This document shows, piece after piece, positions 18,027-27,495 of a DNA stretch of 64,000 nt. This stretch comes from a bacterium (GTDB taxonomy: Bacteria; Cyanobacteriota; Vampirovibrionia; Obscuribacterales; Obscuribacteraceae): assembly GCA_016124935.1 (NCBI GenBank), contig WGMS01000014.1, positions 186,001 through 250,000 on the forward strand, read 5' to 3'. Position 1 is the stretch's first letter, and every line of letters begins with the position of its first letter. The position numbers were made by a program, and so were the translations under genes. Below the pieces are notes generated by a model. It saw nothing but the letters and a program-made list of their open reading frames with translations, did no database searches and was not told the DNA's origin.

Positions 18027-20093
18027 CTACTTCAACTTGCCGGTATTCTGGTTTACTCTTTCATATTTGCCACTAATCGTCATACCGCCATCAAAATTGC
18101 TCATCGCCTGGTGGATCTCTTTACACTCGCTCGAGTCTTTTCCGTATAGAGAATCTGCCATATCCAGGGCGCTCTCTTGATAAATTTCGGCTTCGGTCTC
18201 GTTTCCTTGTAGTTTACAGATTTTATAGAGTTCGACCAGGGTCTCTACAATGTCGGCGTGCTCGTTGCCCAGAATTTTGTAACGCATCTCCAGAACCCGT
18301 TTACAGATATTTTCCGCTTCCTCGTACTTGCCGCCTTTTAAGAGGAGGTGGCTGAGCTGCATAAGCAGAATAAGTGTTTCCGGATGATCTTCGTCGAAGA
18401 GTAGCTCGGTGATTCTGATGGCGCGCCGCATCGCTGCCTCCGACTTCTCGTAGTCTTCCATGCGGGCAAGCAAGGCGCCTATTTTGCGGAGCAGCCCAAT
18501 AATCGCTTTTTTCGGCGGGGTCTTCAACTTTTCCATAGAGGTCAGGCACTGCTGATACAGGTCTTCGGCCACGTCATACTCGCCATTTTCCACCAGCCTC
18601 TCAGCCAGCAGTTTGACCTTGCCTAGAAGACGGCGAAATTTGTCCGATTCGGTATCGTTCAAGGTCTTTTTGAAAGTACGCATCACATATGGTGCGGCTA
18701 CAGTAAGATAGCCTTGCTCAATCAACAGATCGGAGAGTTCGTCCACCACCCCTAGGACATCGTCATGCTCGGGACCGAGGTAACTTTCGTAGTCCTCCAA
18801 CACTTCTCTGTAGATGGCGGTGGCTTCCATCTTATCGCCCTGGCGCAAAAGCACCCGCGCCAGCGATCGCATATGTTCGGATTTGTTCAGTTCGTCTCGG
18901 GTCTCTTCGTGTTCACAGAGCTCTATCAGGCGACGATAGAGAGATTCTAGACCCTTCCAATTGAGGGTGGTTTCATAGACTGGTATCAGAAGCAAAAGGG
19001 TCTTGTGCAGCTCTCTTCCTGATTGGTGCGCGGCAATGCGCTCTAGAAAGTGAGCCGTATCGGCCGGTTTGTCCATCGCCTGGCAGATGGTGGAGAGTTT
19101 GGAGAGAATCTGGAAGCATTGTTCGTCTTTCTCTCCCAGGGTCTTACTTGTTATATCCAGAGCTCTTTCATACAGGGCTTTAGCTTCCTGGAGCTTGCCC
19201 TGCTCGCTGTATAAATCAGCCAGTTTGATGCTGGAGTCCGCTACTTCTGCGGTTTCGGTACCGTGTAGCTTCTCACGAATCGAATTGGATCTTTCAAGAA
19301 ACTCTTCGGCTTCCACCGCTCTACCTTGCTTCAGGGCAATCTGGGCAAGCGCTTCGATAATCTCTGCCACGTCCTCGTGTTCGTCACCAAGAGAGTTCTC
19401 CAGGGCGACCAGGGACTGTTTGTAATAGATTTCGGCTTTATCTAAATCGCCATTGGCGCGGTGGCTGTCGGCGATGCCCTCTAATGCCCAGCCCACAAGC
19501 TCGTTTCCTTTGCCCGATATTGCAATATCTTGCAAGATAGATGTCGCTCCGCCACTGGGATATGCCACCGCCAGTCGTATCGCGATTTCATCGTTACCTA
19601 GCCTGCGAATGGCAGAAATAAGGGCGCTCTTTTTCTCTTCTTCGTCATCTAATAGTGCTACGAACTTGTCTACGGCAGCCATCTCTTCGAATTTAGACTT
19701 GAGCTGAAGCAGAGTCTCTTTTATCTCTTTGACCTCTTCTCGGGTCTCATTTTGGTCTTCTGATGCGTTTTTCCTCAGTAGAGGCTTCAGCTTCTCGAGC
19801 AACTCGTCGTTGTTGGAGTTCGCACCACGTTCCGGTATCGCTTTGATGCTTTCTTCGCTCAGTCGATTCAGTCTAGACTCCACCTGTTGTTTCTGATTTT
19901 CGACTATTCTTTCTATGGTGCCTATGGTTTTGGCGAAGTCAACGCTGTCTCTCGATCCGGCCAGCTCTTTGAGCTCTTTGACCAGGATCTCTCTTTGCAT
20001 ACGCTCGTACTCGAACCGCTGCCTGACGATGACAACCAGAAAGACTGTCATCCCTAAAGATAAGATACTGACTGTAAGGCTGATTAGCTCCAT
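18027..20093 (-). CDS. Membrane-anchored TPR (kinesin light chain-like) protein
   Basis: 688 residues. One N-terminal membrane helix (residues 3-24), a coiled coil (~25-140), a HEAT-like acidic segment, then about ten to twelve TPR units of the 42-residue kinesin-light-chain type, e.g. DLDKAEIYYKQSLVALENSLG and KYEEAENICKRVLEMRYKILG. These act as protein-protein scaffolds. The gene begins two bases after the stand-alone Hpt gene and is followed directly by two Ser/Thr kinase genes, so it may tether signalling partners at the membrane. No enzyme domain seen. Confidence 0.88.
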   Translation of the reverse strand: MELISLTVSILSLGMTVFLVVIVRQRFEYERMQREILVKELKELAGSRDSVDFAKTIGTIERIVENQKQQVESRLNRLSEESIKAIPERGANSNNDELLEKLKPLLRKNASEDQNETREEVKEIKETLLQLKSKFEEMAAVDKFVALLDDEEEKKSALISAIRRLGNDEIAIRLAVAYPSGGATSILQDIAISGKGNELVGWALEGIADSHRANGDLDKAEIYYKQSLVALENSLGDEHEDVAEIIEALAQIALKQGRAVEAEEFLERSNSIREKLHGTETAEVADSSIKLADLYSEQGKLQEAKALYERALDITSKTLGEKDEQCFQILSKLSTICQAMDKPADTAHFLERIAAHQSGRELHKTLLLLIPVYETTLNWKGLESLYRRLIELCEHEETRDELNKSEHMRSLARVLLRQGDKMEATAIYREVLEDYESYLGPEHDDVLGVVDELSDLLIEQGYLTVAAPYVMRTFKKTLNDTESDKFRRLLGKVKLLAERLVENGEYDVAEDLYQQCLTSMEKLKTPPKKAIIGLLRKIGALLARMEDYEKSEAAMRRAIRITELLFDEDHPETLILLMQLSHLLLKGGKYEEAENICKRVLEMRYKILGNEHADIVETLVELYKICKLQGNETEAEIYQESALDMADSLYGKDSSECKEIHQAMSNFDGGMTISGKYERVNQNTGKLK

Positions 20094-20094
20094 A

Positions 20095-20460
20095 TCACTC
20101 GCTGGTGTAGTCTACAATCAGGCTTCTGGTGCTGTTATAGATAGCTTTGAAACCTGCCACCTCTGACTGGATTCCCTCCCAGTTTTTGGACCGGGCACAA
20201 TCTTCCAGGGCTGATGCCCTTTCTTCTAGTGGATGCGCATTGATGACACGGCTGCATCCTTTGACCATATGGGCGCAGGAACGGACCGCTTCGGCATCAC
20301 CGGCGGCAAGGGCCGCTTCTAGCCTTTGGAAGGCATTCTCCGTGTCTTCAAGAAATGCCAGAGCAAGCTCCCGAGCGGTCTCTTCGTCAAAGTCTTCAAT
20401 CAGTTGGCTGAGATTGGCCAGCTCTCTTTCTTCCATGGTCGAGTTAGGCTCGGAGATCAT
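20095..20460 (-). CDS. Stand-alone Hpt phosphotransfer protein
   Basis: 121 residues; the start codon overlaps the stop of the PAS-REC gene as ATGA, so the two are translationally coupled. It is an all-helical four-helix bundle with the phospho-accepting motif CAHMVKGCSRVI (His in place), the classic Hpt signature. It can take phosphate from a receiver and pass it to another. Since the Hpt part of the preceding protein lacks its His, this small protein may supply the missing phosphotransfer function. Confidence 0.88.
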   Translation of the reverse strand: MISEPNSTMEERELANLSQLIEDFDEETARELALAFLEDTENAFQRLEAALAAGDAEAVRSCAHMVKGCSRVINAHPLEERASALEDCARSKNWEGIQSEVAGFKAIYNSTRSLIVDYTSE

Positions 20461-22901
20461 TTGGAGATCAAAGAATCATCGGGACAGACTTTTTTGAGCT
20501 CTTCCTGGGTCTGGACGAAGATCGCTTTGAGGCGCATGTACTTGACCCTCACTTGCGTCCAGTCCTCTTTTTCCGCCAGTTCGATAATGTCGGAGGTCAA
20601 TCGAGTCATCAGTTTCATGCCTAAAGCGGCACAGGGACCCTTGACCGCGTTGGCGAAGTGAATCACCGAATCGGAGTCTTTTTCGTCGATGGCCAGTTGC
20701 ATACACTCTATGTAAGCGGCCATATTGGAGAGGAAGAGTCGGCTTATCTCTTCTACCTCTTCTTGCCCGTAGAGTTTGAGCATAGAGTTTATGTCCAGCG
20801 GCTCTAAGTCCGAATGCAGATCTTCGTCCTCGGGTATTTCGACATTGCCCCGGCTTTTCTCCTGGGCAGATACTATGGAGCGCTCGATTGCCTCTTTGAG
20901 CTCTTTGCGACTCGAGCCTTTTGTAATGTAGTCATCCATACCTGCGGCGATGCATCTTTCGCGGTCGCCTTCCCGGTCGTAAGAAGTGAGGGCGATTATT
21001 GGCACCCGGCGATGGGAGTAGGCTTCCGCCGTTCTGATTTTGCTGGCGGCCTCGAAGCCGTTCATGACAGGCATGTCGCAGTCCATCAAGATAACTTGGT
21101 ATTGCGTTTTTTCCATGGCTTCCAGGGCTTCTTTGCCGTTGTTTGCCACGTCGGCATCGTATCCCAGGCGCTTCAAATGAAGCAGCAGGAGTTTCTGGTT
21201 GACGGGGATATCATCCACAACGAGAACTTTGTTGTGCTGAGGCTCTTCCGAAACGGTTTCGGTGGTGCTGTAATTGACCACCATAGACTCGGAACCATCC
21301 CCTTCTTCGTCTCCCATGTAGCTGGCATCCAGTTCGTTGGGACCGCCGATGGCGGCATAGGTGCCTGAGATTCGGGGTCTTCTCTTCTTGTTTTTTTTGC
21401 CGAAGAGGGTCTTCAGCAAGGATTTGCCACCTTTGACCTCTTCTCTATCTTTGAACTCTGGTTCTGTTTCGGGCTGAGGACCTTCCTCTTCGATGCTCTC
21501 TTCAAGATGCTCGTATTCGGCTTCGATAGTATGCTCTTCTTCCTCTTCAGGCTCCAACTCGGTTTCTGCTTCTAGAGCTTCATCTTCAACATAACTGTAT
21601 TCGGTTTCGATACTGGACTCCCGTTCTTCGGCTACTTGTACGGGTGCTGCTTCGGATTCTTGCTCCTCGAACTGTTGCTCTATCTCGTTGATCTCATCAA
21701 AAATTTGTTCAGTCTCTCTGGCAGTTTCGGGGTCGATCTCGCCTTCGTTTTCTAAAGATTCAGCACGAACCACTTCGTCCTCTTCCCAGGCGGAGCTGGT
21801 AGTCTCATCGTTCTGGGTGTACTCCTCCCAGAGGTTCTGACCATAATCTTCGCTGTCCACCACTTCTGGCCAGGGAAGGTTCTCTTCTTCTTCACTCGCA
21901 CTGGCATCGGTTCTGGCTTCGGTGAGGTCGGCCATTTTTCCGAACAGTGATTCTTGTTCGGATTGAGATGAACGCTCACTCTCTTCCTTTAGATATTCTT
22001 CCCCTTCTCCTTCTTCTTCTTCTTCTTCTAAATCGGGCAGCGATTCCGGATAAGACGGCTCTTCAAACGAAACTTCGAGTTCTTCCGACTCTGATTCGAT
22101 TTCCGGAATCGCGCTCTTCTCTTCGCTCGTCGACAGCGATTCGGAATCTGGGTATTCCTCTTCAGTGTGACGAGCTATGGACTTTTTTAAATGACTTTGC
22201 TCCTCCTCTTCGGAATGGGGCAATCTGTCTGATAAAAGCCTCTGGACTCCGGTTTTGGATAACTTGCTGGCGAGATCTTGCAACTGATCCTGGGTGCTTC
22301 CCACCTGGGCAATCTGACTGCTTATGGTCTGGCAGAGATTTTCGATGGACTCTTCTAGAACAACCTCTTCGGTGGTGTCCAGCATGAAGAGCATGGCGCC
22401 GCCGACCGAATGATCGCTATTTATAAACGGAGTGGCAGAGAAGGTAATCCAGCTTCCGTTGGCTTCACCGGCATGCTTGAGGTGCAGGCGCTGGTCTGTT
22501 ACAGCCTCTCCTGATAAGGCAATGCTCCAGGGCAGTGAATCGGAGTTGACGAAGTTACCGCTCTCGTCTTCGAATCGAAGGGACGCGTCGCTTCGGTTGA
22601 GGATGAAGTTATAGCCCAGGATTTCGCCAGCGGTCTGGTTGTGAAGCAGGAACTTGCCGTGGGGACCAATAAGAACAGCTCCCAGAACGGAGTTCTCTAG
22701 AATCTCGCTGACTACGCCGGGAAACCTGGATAGACCCTGGTCGAGAGAGTCTGCCGAGTTCATCAATGATGATATGGCATGGGTGGCTTCTGCCAGACCC
22801 GGCCTGGCCTCCACCGCTGATCTAATCGTTTCGACCGTTTCATTTAACTCGTTGAGTCTGGCTTTTAGCGACTCAACGTGCCGACTCCAGTCATTTGTCA
22901 T
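20457..22901 (-). CDS. PAS-receiver-Hpt(inactive) phosphorelay protein
   Basis: 814 residues. A helical N terminus (~1-60) is followed by a PAS domain (~65-195: VLGAVLIGPHGKFLLHNQTA, ending in a DTTEEV motif), a short coiled coil, a very acidic Glu/Ser-rich linker (~235-500), a Lys-rich patch, a receiver (~555-675: VLVVDDIPVNQ, ILMDCDMPVMNG with the phospho-Asp, ALTSYD, Lys in YITKG), and a C-terminal Hpt-like bundle (~720-810). In that bundle the phospho-His is replaced: FANAVKGPCAALG, where AH-x-LKG is expected (codon AAC, Asn). No histidine kinase domain is present, so the receiver must be fed by another kinase such as the nearby CheA. Confidence 0.85.
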   Translation of the reverse strand: MTNDWSRHVESLKARLNELNETVETIRSAVEARPGLAEATHAISSLMNSADSLDQGLSRFPGVVSEILENSVLGAVLIGPHGKFLLHNQTAGEILGYNFILNRSDASLRFEDESGNFVNSDSLPWSIALSGEAVTDQRLHLKHAGEANGSWITFSATPFINSDHSVGGAMLFMLDTTEEVVLEESIENLCQTISSQIAQVGSTQDQLQDLASKLSKTGVQRLLSDRLPHSEEEEQSHLKKSIARHTEEEYPDSESLSTSEEKSAIPEIESESEELEVSFEEPSYPESLPDLEEEEEEGEGEEYLKEESERSSQSEQESLFGKMADLTEARTDASASEEEENLPWPEVVDSEDYGQNLWEEYTQNDETTSSAWEEDEVVRAESLENEGEIDPETARETEQIFDEINEIEQQFEEQESEAAPVQVAEERESSIETEYSYVEDEALEAETELEPEEEEEHTIEAEYEHLEESIEEEGPQPETEPEFKDREEVKGGKSLLKTLFGKKNKKRRPRISGTYAAIGGPNELDASYMGDEEGDGSESMVVNYSTTETVSEEPQHNKVLVVDDIPVNQKLLLLHLKRLGYDADVANNGKEALEAMEKTQYQVILMDCDMPVMNGFEAASKIRTAEAYSHRRVPIIALTSYDREGDRERCIAAGMDDYITKGSSRKELKEAIERSIVSAQEKSRGNVEIPEDEDLHSDLEPLDINSMLKLYGQEEVEEISRLFLSNMAAYIECMQLAIDEKDSDSVIHFANAVKGPCAALGMKLMTRLTSDIIELAEKEDWTQVRVKYMRLKAIFVQTQEELKKVCPDDSLISK

Positions 22902-23012
22902 TCTGGCTTTCCTTATGCTTGAAAACTTTGCTGTGCTAACGCCCGATCAAAGGCTCACAAATACCTTGTACCCGCTTAATATGGAAAGAAACATATAACT
23001 AAGGCCTCTGCT

Positions 23013-23540
23013 TCAACCCTCTTTTTGCACTCTGCAAAGGGTGTGGTAGAGAGAATAGATTAAATTTGCCGCTTTCTGAGAATCGATTTCGAGCTCTTTT
23101 GGACCGTGTTCAGTGTAGAGAGTGATCTTTCTACGATCTGTCGCGACCGCTTCCAGGGGACTTTCTAAAGCCTGTAGGAGTCTATCGGCAAGGTAGTCTG
23201 TGGGCATTGACTTGAGCAGAAAGTCATCGGCTCCCGAGTTTATTATCTCGACCACCTCTTCTGGATCGAGTACAGTGCTCATCAATATTACTTTGATATT
23301 GCCGGTGGTGAGAGAAGACTTGAGCTTGCGACAGAGTTCATAGCCGTTCATAGAAGGCATGTTGACATCGGAGAGCACCAATTGCGGTCTCGCTTCCTCG
23401 ATCATCTCTAGAGCCTTTTCGGCACTCTTAGCCAGTTTCGTCTTCAACCCTCTCTTCTGGAAAGAGTGTTGATAGAGCATGGCCTGGGTAACGGTGTCTT
23501 CCACCAGGAGGATATAGTCGCTATCTGAGGCTTCGGTCAT
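23013..23540 (-). CDS. Response regulator, receiver plus short tail
   Basis: 175 residues. CheY-like receiver at ~8-125 with acidic pocket VEDT, phospho-Asp in LVLSDVNMPSMNG, Ser/Thr switch MSTV and Lys in LLKSM. The ~50-residue C-terminal tail (RRKITLYTEHGPKELEIDSQKAANLIYSL) is not a known DNA-binding or enzyme domain. It lies 28 bases after the start side of cheB in the same run of genes, so it is the likely output or sink for CheA phosphate. Confidence 0.87.
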   Translation of the reverse strand: MTEASDSDYILLVEDTVTQAMLYQHSFQKRGLKTKLAKSAEKALEMIEEARPQLVLSDVNMPSMNGYELCRKLKSSLTTGNIKVILMSTVLDPEEVVEIINSGADDFLLKSMPTDYLADRLLQALESPLEAVATDRRKITLYTEHGPKELEIDSQKAANLIYSLYHTLCRVQKEG

Positions 23541-23567
23541 GGCCGCTGTATTCTCCTGCTCTCTCTT

Positions 23568-24638
23568 CTATCCCTTAGTTTTATGATTCTCTTCGGCCAA
23601 CTGTCGCAGCAGGTCGGCGATGGTCTCGGCGCTGGCCACATGATCGGCCGCGCCCATTTTTATCGCTTCACCGGGCATGCCATGTACTATCGAACTCTCT
23701 TTATCTTGTGCGACGGTCTTTCCACCACGTTCCCGAATGAGCTTCAGCTCCCGGGCGCCGTCCCTGCCCATGCCGCTCAAGAGAATCGCTATCGCCCTGT
23801 CGCCGTAAACTCTCGAGACGCTCTCGAATAGATAAGAGACCGAAGGGCGGACACCGTTTATGTATTCTTGATTAGTTATCGCAAAACGACCGGAGGCGGT
23901 GATGCCTGTCTGATAGTTGTCCGGGCAGACATAAGCGGTGGAAGGCTCCAGCGTTTTGCTGTTCTCCGCTACTTTTACGTTGTATCCCGTGGTGGACTTG
24001 AGCCAGCTTGCAAAGCCTTCTACAAAACCCTCGGCGATGTGCTGGGCGATAACTATCGGCACCGGAAATTGGTCGGGCAGCGCTTTTAGAATGGTCTGAA
24101 TCACCGTGGGACCGCCGGTGGAGGCACCGATGGCGATGATCTTGTTTCTTTTAAAAGCTCTCAGCGAACCAGAACTTATCTCTCCACCGGCTAGTTTGAC
24201 AGCGCCTTTCAACTCTGTCAGGTCTCTTCTGGTCACCAGCTTTATCTCGGACATCAGCTTTACCGTAGAGATTAGCTGCGCCCTGAGGCGCTGGTAATCT
24301 TCGTGACCCGAGCCCACCGGTTTTTCTATGGCGGCGAGCGCTCCTGCTTCCAACAGGTCGAAGGACTTCACCACCGATGATCTCTCGTCGACACCGCTGA
24401 CTACAACAATCGGCACCGGACTCTCTTTCATGACGTAACGAGTCAACCCAAGACCATCCATCTTGGGAAGCTGGATGTCGATGGTGATTAAATCTGGTTT
24501 CTCCTCTTTCAATACCTCCATGGCTTCTTCTGCCGAAGCGAGAACTCTTGTCACTGAAATCTCCGGATCACTCTCCAGAATCTCTTTCAAGAGAACCTGT
24601 ATCACCGGCGAGTCTTCGACTATCATCACTTTTATCAA
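23568..24638 (-). CDS. cheB: CheB protein-glutamate methylesterase
   Basis: 356 residues; TTG start at 24638 (MIKVMIVEDS; the receiver strand requires this N terminus). The receiver domain (~1-125) has DITIDIQLPKMDG-type phospho-Asp. The catalytic domain (~165-350) has the triad Ser in GASTGGPT, His in IAQHIAEGF and Asp in LLSGMGRDGA. It removes methyl groups from, or deamidates, chemoreceptor Glu residues, opposing CheR. It follows the cheA hybrid gene by 13 bases. Confidence 0.93.
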   Translation of the reverse strand: MIKVMIVEDSPVIQVLLKEILESDPEISVTRVLASAEEAMEVLKEEKPDLITIDIQLPKMDGLGLTRYVMKESPVPIVVVSGVDERSSVVKSFDLLEAGALAAIEKPVGSGHEDYQRLRAQLISTVKLMSEIKLVTRRDLTELKGAVKLAGGEISSGSLRAFKRNKIIAIGASTGGPTVIQTILKALPDQFPVPIVIAQHIAEGFVEGFASWLKSTTGYNVKVAENSKTLEPSTAYVCPDNYQTGITASGRFAITNQEYINGVRPSVSYLFESVSRVYGDRAIAILLSGMGRDGARELKLIRERGGKTVAQDKESSIVHGMPGEAIKMGAADHVASAETIADLLRQLAEENHKTKG

Positions 24639-24651
24639 AATCAGATAGACC

Positions 24652-26928
24652 TCAGATCAAGCGCTCGACCATATCGAGTAGATTTGACTTCTCGAAATTG
24701 CTTTTGACGAAGTAGGCGTTGGCACCAACCTCGACGCCACGTTTTCGGTCTTCGAGGGAAGCCAGGGAAGTAACCACGATAATAGGAACATCGGGCCGCT
24801 CCGACTCGTGTCTTATTTTTGTGGTCAGTTCAAAGCCGTTCACGCGTGGCATTTCGACGTCGGTGACCACCAGATCGAACTCTGTCTGTCTGTATTTGTC
24901 GAAGCCGTCCGAACCGTCGGCTGCCACCATTACTTCATAGCCTGCCGATTCGAGAATGTTCTTGAGCAGCACTCTTGCTGTTATCGAGTCTTCCACCACA
25001 AGAATGCGCTTTTTCGAACGCTCTTCTCTATCCGAAGTCGTTCTGGAAAGCGGCCTGGAATCAAGCGGAGATTCGCCTGTCAGGGTGCCGACTAGATAAG
25101 GAGAGGTCAAGACGTCTTTCATGTTTATAACCACGGCCAGGTCGCCGGTTTTTAGCTGGGTGGCGCCGGCGATATTTCTGACTCTGGTCAGGGGGGCGGG
25201 CAGGTTCTTGACCGCGACCTCTTGCTCTCCGGAGACCTCTTCTACGGTGAGGGCTATGGGATAATCCGAGGTGCCTACGATTAGCGCAATCGATTCTTCG
25301 AGACTGAGCTTCGATTCGATTTGAAGTATGTCCGCCAGCCTGATTATCGGGAGCAGTCTGTCGTTATAGTTCAAGGTCCATTTGCCCTGGAGCATCCGCA
25401 CATCTTGATCTTGCAGGCGTACTGCCGAGTTTATGGCAATGGTAGGCACCACCATTGTCTGGTTGCCGATTCTGGCGGTGATGCCTACCATGGTGGCACG
25501 ACGGACCGGGACCATAATAGTGAACTTGGTCTCTTGACCGGGAACTGACGAGATTGTGACGGTGCCGTTCAATCTCTCCACATTCTCTTTGACGATGGTA
25601 AGACCGAGTCCCCGACCAGAAATTGCGCTGACCTCATCTCTGGTCGAAAACGAGGAGCGGAATAGTAGAGATAAAATCTGCTCTTCGCTGAAGTTGTCCA
25701 GCAACTCTTTGCGAATCAGCCTTTTTTCAAGAGCGGATTTTTTTACCTTTCCCACATCTATACCGCGACCATCGTCCCGGACTTCTATTTTGACTTTGCC
25801 GCTACCGACAGGCTCCAGCGATATAAAGACAGTGGCCGTCGCGCTCTTGCCGCAGGCGGCTCTTTCTTCTGCGGTCTCGATGCCGTGATCGATACAATTG
25901 CGAATCAGGTGAATAATAGGGTCTTTGAGTTCGTCTAAAATATTTCTGTCTATTTGAACATCCGCGCCCTGGATATCGAGCTCCACTTGTTTGTTCTGTT
26001 GTTTGCCGATATCCCAGACAATACGGGAGAGAAGATTGTTCATGATCTCGAAAGGAACCAGGGTGAGCTCACGGCCACGGTCGAGCAGCGAGTCGACCAG
26101 ATTATGAATGGTGCGTTCGTCAGCCACCACTGACTTTTCTATCGAGTTGAGAGTCTCCAGCATCTTGGCCACGAAGCTGTCGTGCATGTCCACGAATTCT
26201 CTGAGGTCCGTCAGTCTTCTACTGTTGCCGCCGTTGCTGCCGTTTCCGCCGATATCGCTCTGGGTGATATTCTCCACCTCCGGCCGCAGCCTCTGCCAGC
26301 GTCTGGACCACTGGTTGAGAACCGATTGGATTTCGGACAATTCAGAAATTCTCTGTTCGGAAGCCAGTTTGGCATAGACCAGCTCTTCGGATAGTTTTAC
26401 ATAGTTCTCCAGCTGTTCGACCGGAAGTCTTATCGAACCGGCACCGCTCGTTCTAGCCCTGGGAGCGCGCATCTCGGCGCTGTCTTCCTCGGGCGCTTCA
26501 TTTCTGGGAGCTTCTGTTGTGAAGGGCGTGGTTACTGTATTTTCTCCTTCCAGCTCTTTGAGAGCGTTGAGCAGATCGTCTAAATCCTCTTTGAAGCCTT
26601 CTTGCCCTAACTCGTCCACTGTTCGCTGAAACATTATCCGGGCTGTGTTCAGAATCGCCATGGTGGTATCAGAAATTCTCGACTGCTTATGCTTGATCAG
26701 AATCGATTCGATAATCTGACAGCACTTTTCGACTTTGACCAAGTTTACCGCCCGGGAAGAGCCTTTGAGGCTATGGAATACGCGGAGCAGTTTCTCCACA
26801 GATTCGGCAGTGCTCTCCGGATCTTTGTCGATTGAAAGAAGATTGACGCTGATATTTTGAAGATGCTCGTTGGCTTCTTCTTTGAAAGCTGTTTGCAAAA
26901 CTGCTATGAATTCCGGATCCATGGACAT
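24652..26928 (-). CDS. cheA: Hybrid CheA-receiver chemosensory histidine kinase
   Basis: 758 residues; ATG directly follows the TAG of the cheW-like gene. Domains: P1 Hpt (~1-105, phospho-His in FHSLKGSSRAV); no obvious P2; dimerisation region (~165-290); ATPase (~300-455: N box HLIRNCIDHGIE, G1 DDGRGID, G2 GRGLGLTIV); CheW-like regulatory domain (~460-610); and a C-terminal receiver (~640-757: ILVVEDSITAR, DLVVTDVEMPRVNG, VTSL, VKSN). Fused CheA-REC proteins are typical of chemosensory systems controlling type IV pili or other functions rather than flagella. It phosphorylates its own receiver, CheB and the nearby response regulators. Confidence 0.93.
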   Translation of the reverse strand: MSMDPEFIAVLQTAFKEEANEHLQNISVNLLSIDKDPESTAESVEKLLRVFHSLKGSSRAVNLVKVEKCCQIIESILIKHKQSRISDTTMAILNTARIMFQRTVDELGQEGFKEDLDDLLNALKELEGENTVTTPFTTEAPRNEAPEEDSAEMRAPRARTSGAGSIRLPVEQLENYVKLSEELVYAKLASEQRISELSEIQSVLNQWSRRWQRLRPEVENITQSDIGGNGSNGGNSRRLTDLREFVDMHDSFVAKMLETLNSIEKSVVADERTIHNLVDSLLDRGRELTLVPFEIMNNLLSRIVWDIGKQQNKQVELDIQGADVQIDRNILDELKDPIIHLIRNCIDHGIETAEERAACGKSATATVFISLEPVGSGKVKIEVRDDGRGIDVGKVKKSALEKRLIRKELLDNFSEEQILSLLFRSSFSTRDEVSAISGRGLGLTIVKENVERLNGTVTISSVPGQETKFTIMVPVRRATMVGITARIGNQTMVVPTIAINSAVRLQDQDVRMLQGKWTLNYNDRLLPIIRLADILQIESKLSLEESIALIVGTSDYPIALTVEEVSGEQEVAVKNLPAPLTRVRNIAGATQLKTGDLAVVINMKDVLTSPYLVGTLTGESPLDSRPLSRTTSDREERSKKRILVVEDSITARVLLKNILESAGYEVMVAADGSDGFDKYRQTEFDLVVTDVEMPRVNGFELTTKIRHESERPDVPIIVVTSLASLEDRKRGVEVGANAYFVKSNFEKSNLLDMVERLI

Positions 26929-27495
26929 CTACTGATTGACCTCCAGGGCATCTATCGAAAGAAGGCTTTCGCCGTTGATGATGATGGTGGCATCACTGGT
27001 AATACCGGCTACGTACTGTCTGGGAATGTTCGATAGAATGATACTGGCCGGTTGAATGTCGTCATCGGCGATGAATTCCAATCCGAGTACATCGTCGGTG
27101 ATCAGCGCGATTTGAAAGTCCCCTCTTTTGGCGATTATCGCTTTGTCCGAACCGAGGACAGAATTCTCCTGGAGATTGAAGAGATGACGCAGGTCAATCA
27201 CCGTGGTCAGTGCCCCGCGCAGGCTGATGATGCCTACGATGTAAGGCGGTGTCTCCGGAACAGGTAAGATCGACTTCAGTTGAAAGACCTCGTCGGTATA
27301 TCTGATGTCGAAAGCGAATCGCTGTTTGGCAATCTCGAAAAGAACATACTGTTTGCCCGGAGGGATAGCCGGTTTTTCCAGCGGTCTTGCCAGCTGTACC
27401 GCTCTTCTTCGAAGAATGCCGCGTCGCAGGTACTCATCGAGCTTGCGCTTTAGAATTTCCTGCTGGACCGTCTCTTTTCCATGCTCGTCGGTCAT
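26929..27495 (-). CDS. cheW: CheW-like coupling protein
   Basis: 188 residues. A ~45-residue basic N-terminal extension precedes a CheW beta-barrel (~47-185: QYVLFEIAKQRFAFDI, VPETPPYIVGIISLRGALTTVIDLRHLF, FQIALITDDVLG). It links receptors to CheA. Start overlaps the cheR stop as ATGA, and its stop touches the cheA start, so translation is coupled to both neighbours. Confidence 0.9.
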   Translation of the reverse strand: MTDEHGKETVQQEILKRKLDEYLRRGILRRRAVQLARPLEKPAIPPGKQYVLFEIAKQRFAFDIRYTDEVFQLKSILPVPETPPYIVGIISLRGALTTVIDLRHLFNLQENSVLGSDKAIIAKRGDFQIALITDDVLGLEFIADDDIQPASIILSNIPRQYVAGITSDATIIINGESLLSIDALEVNQ

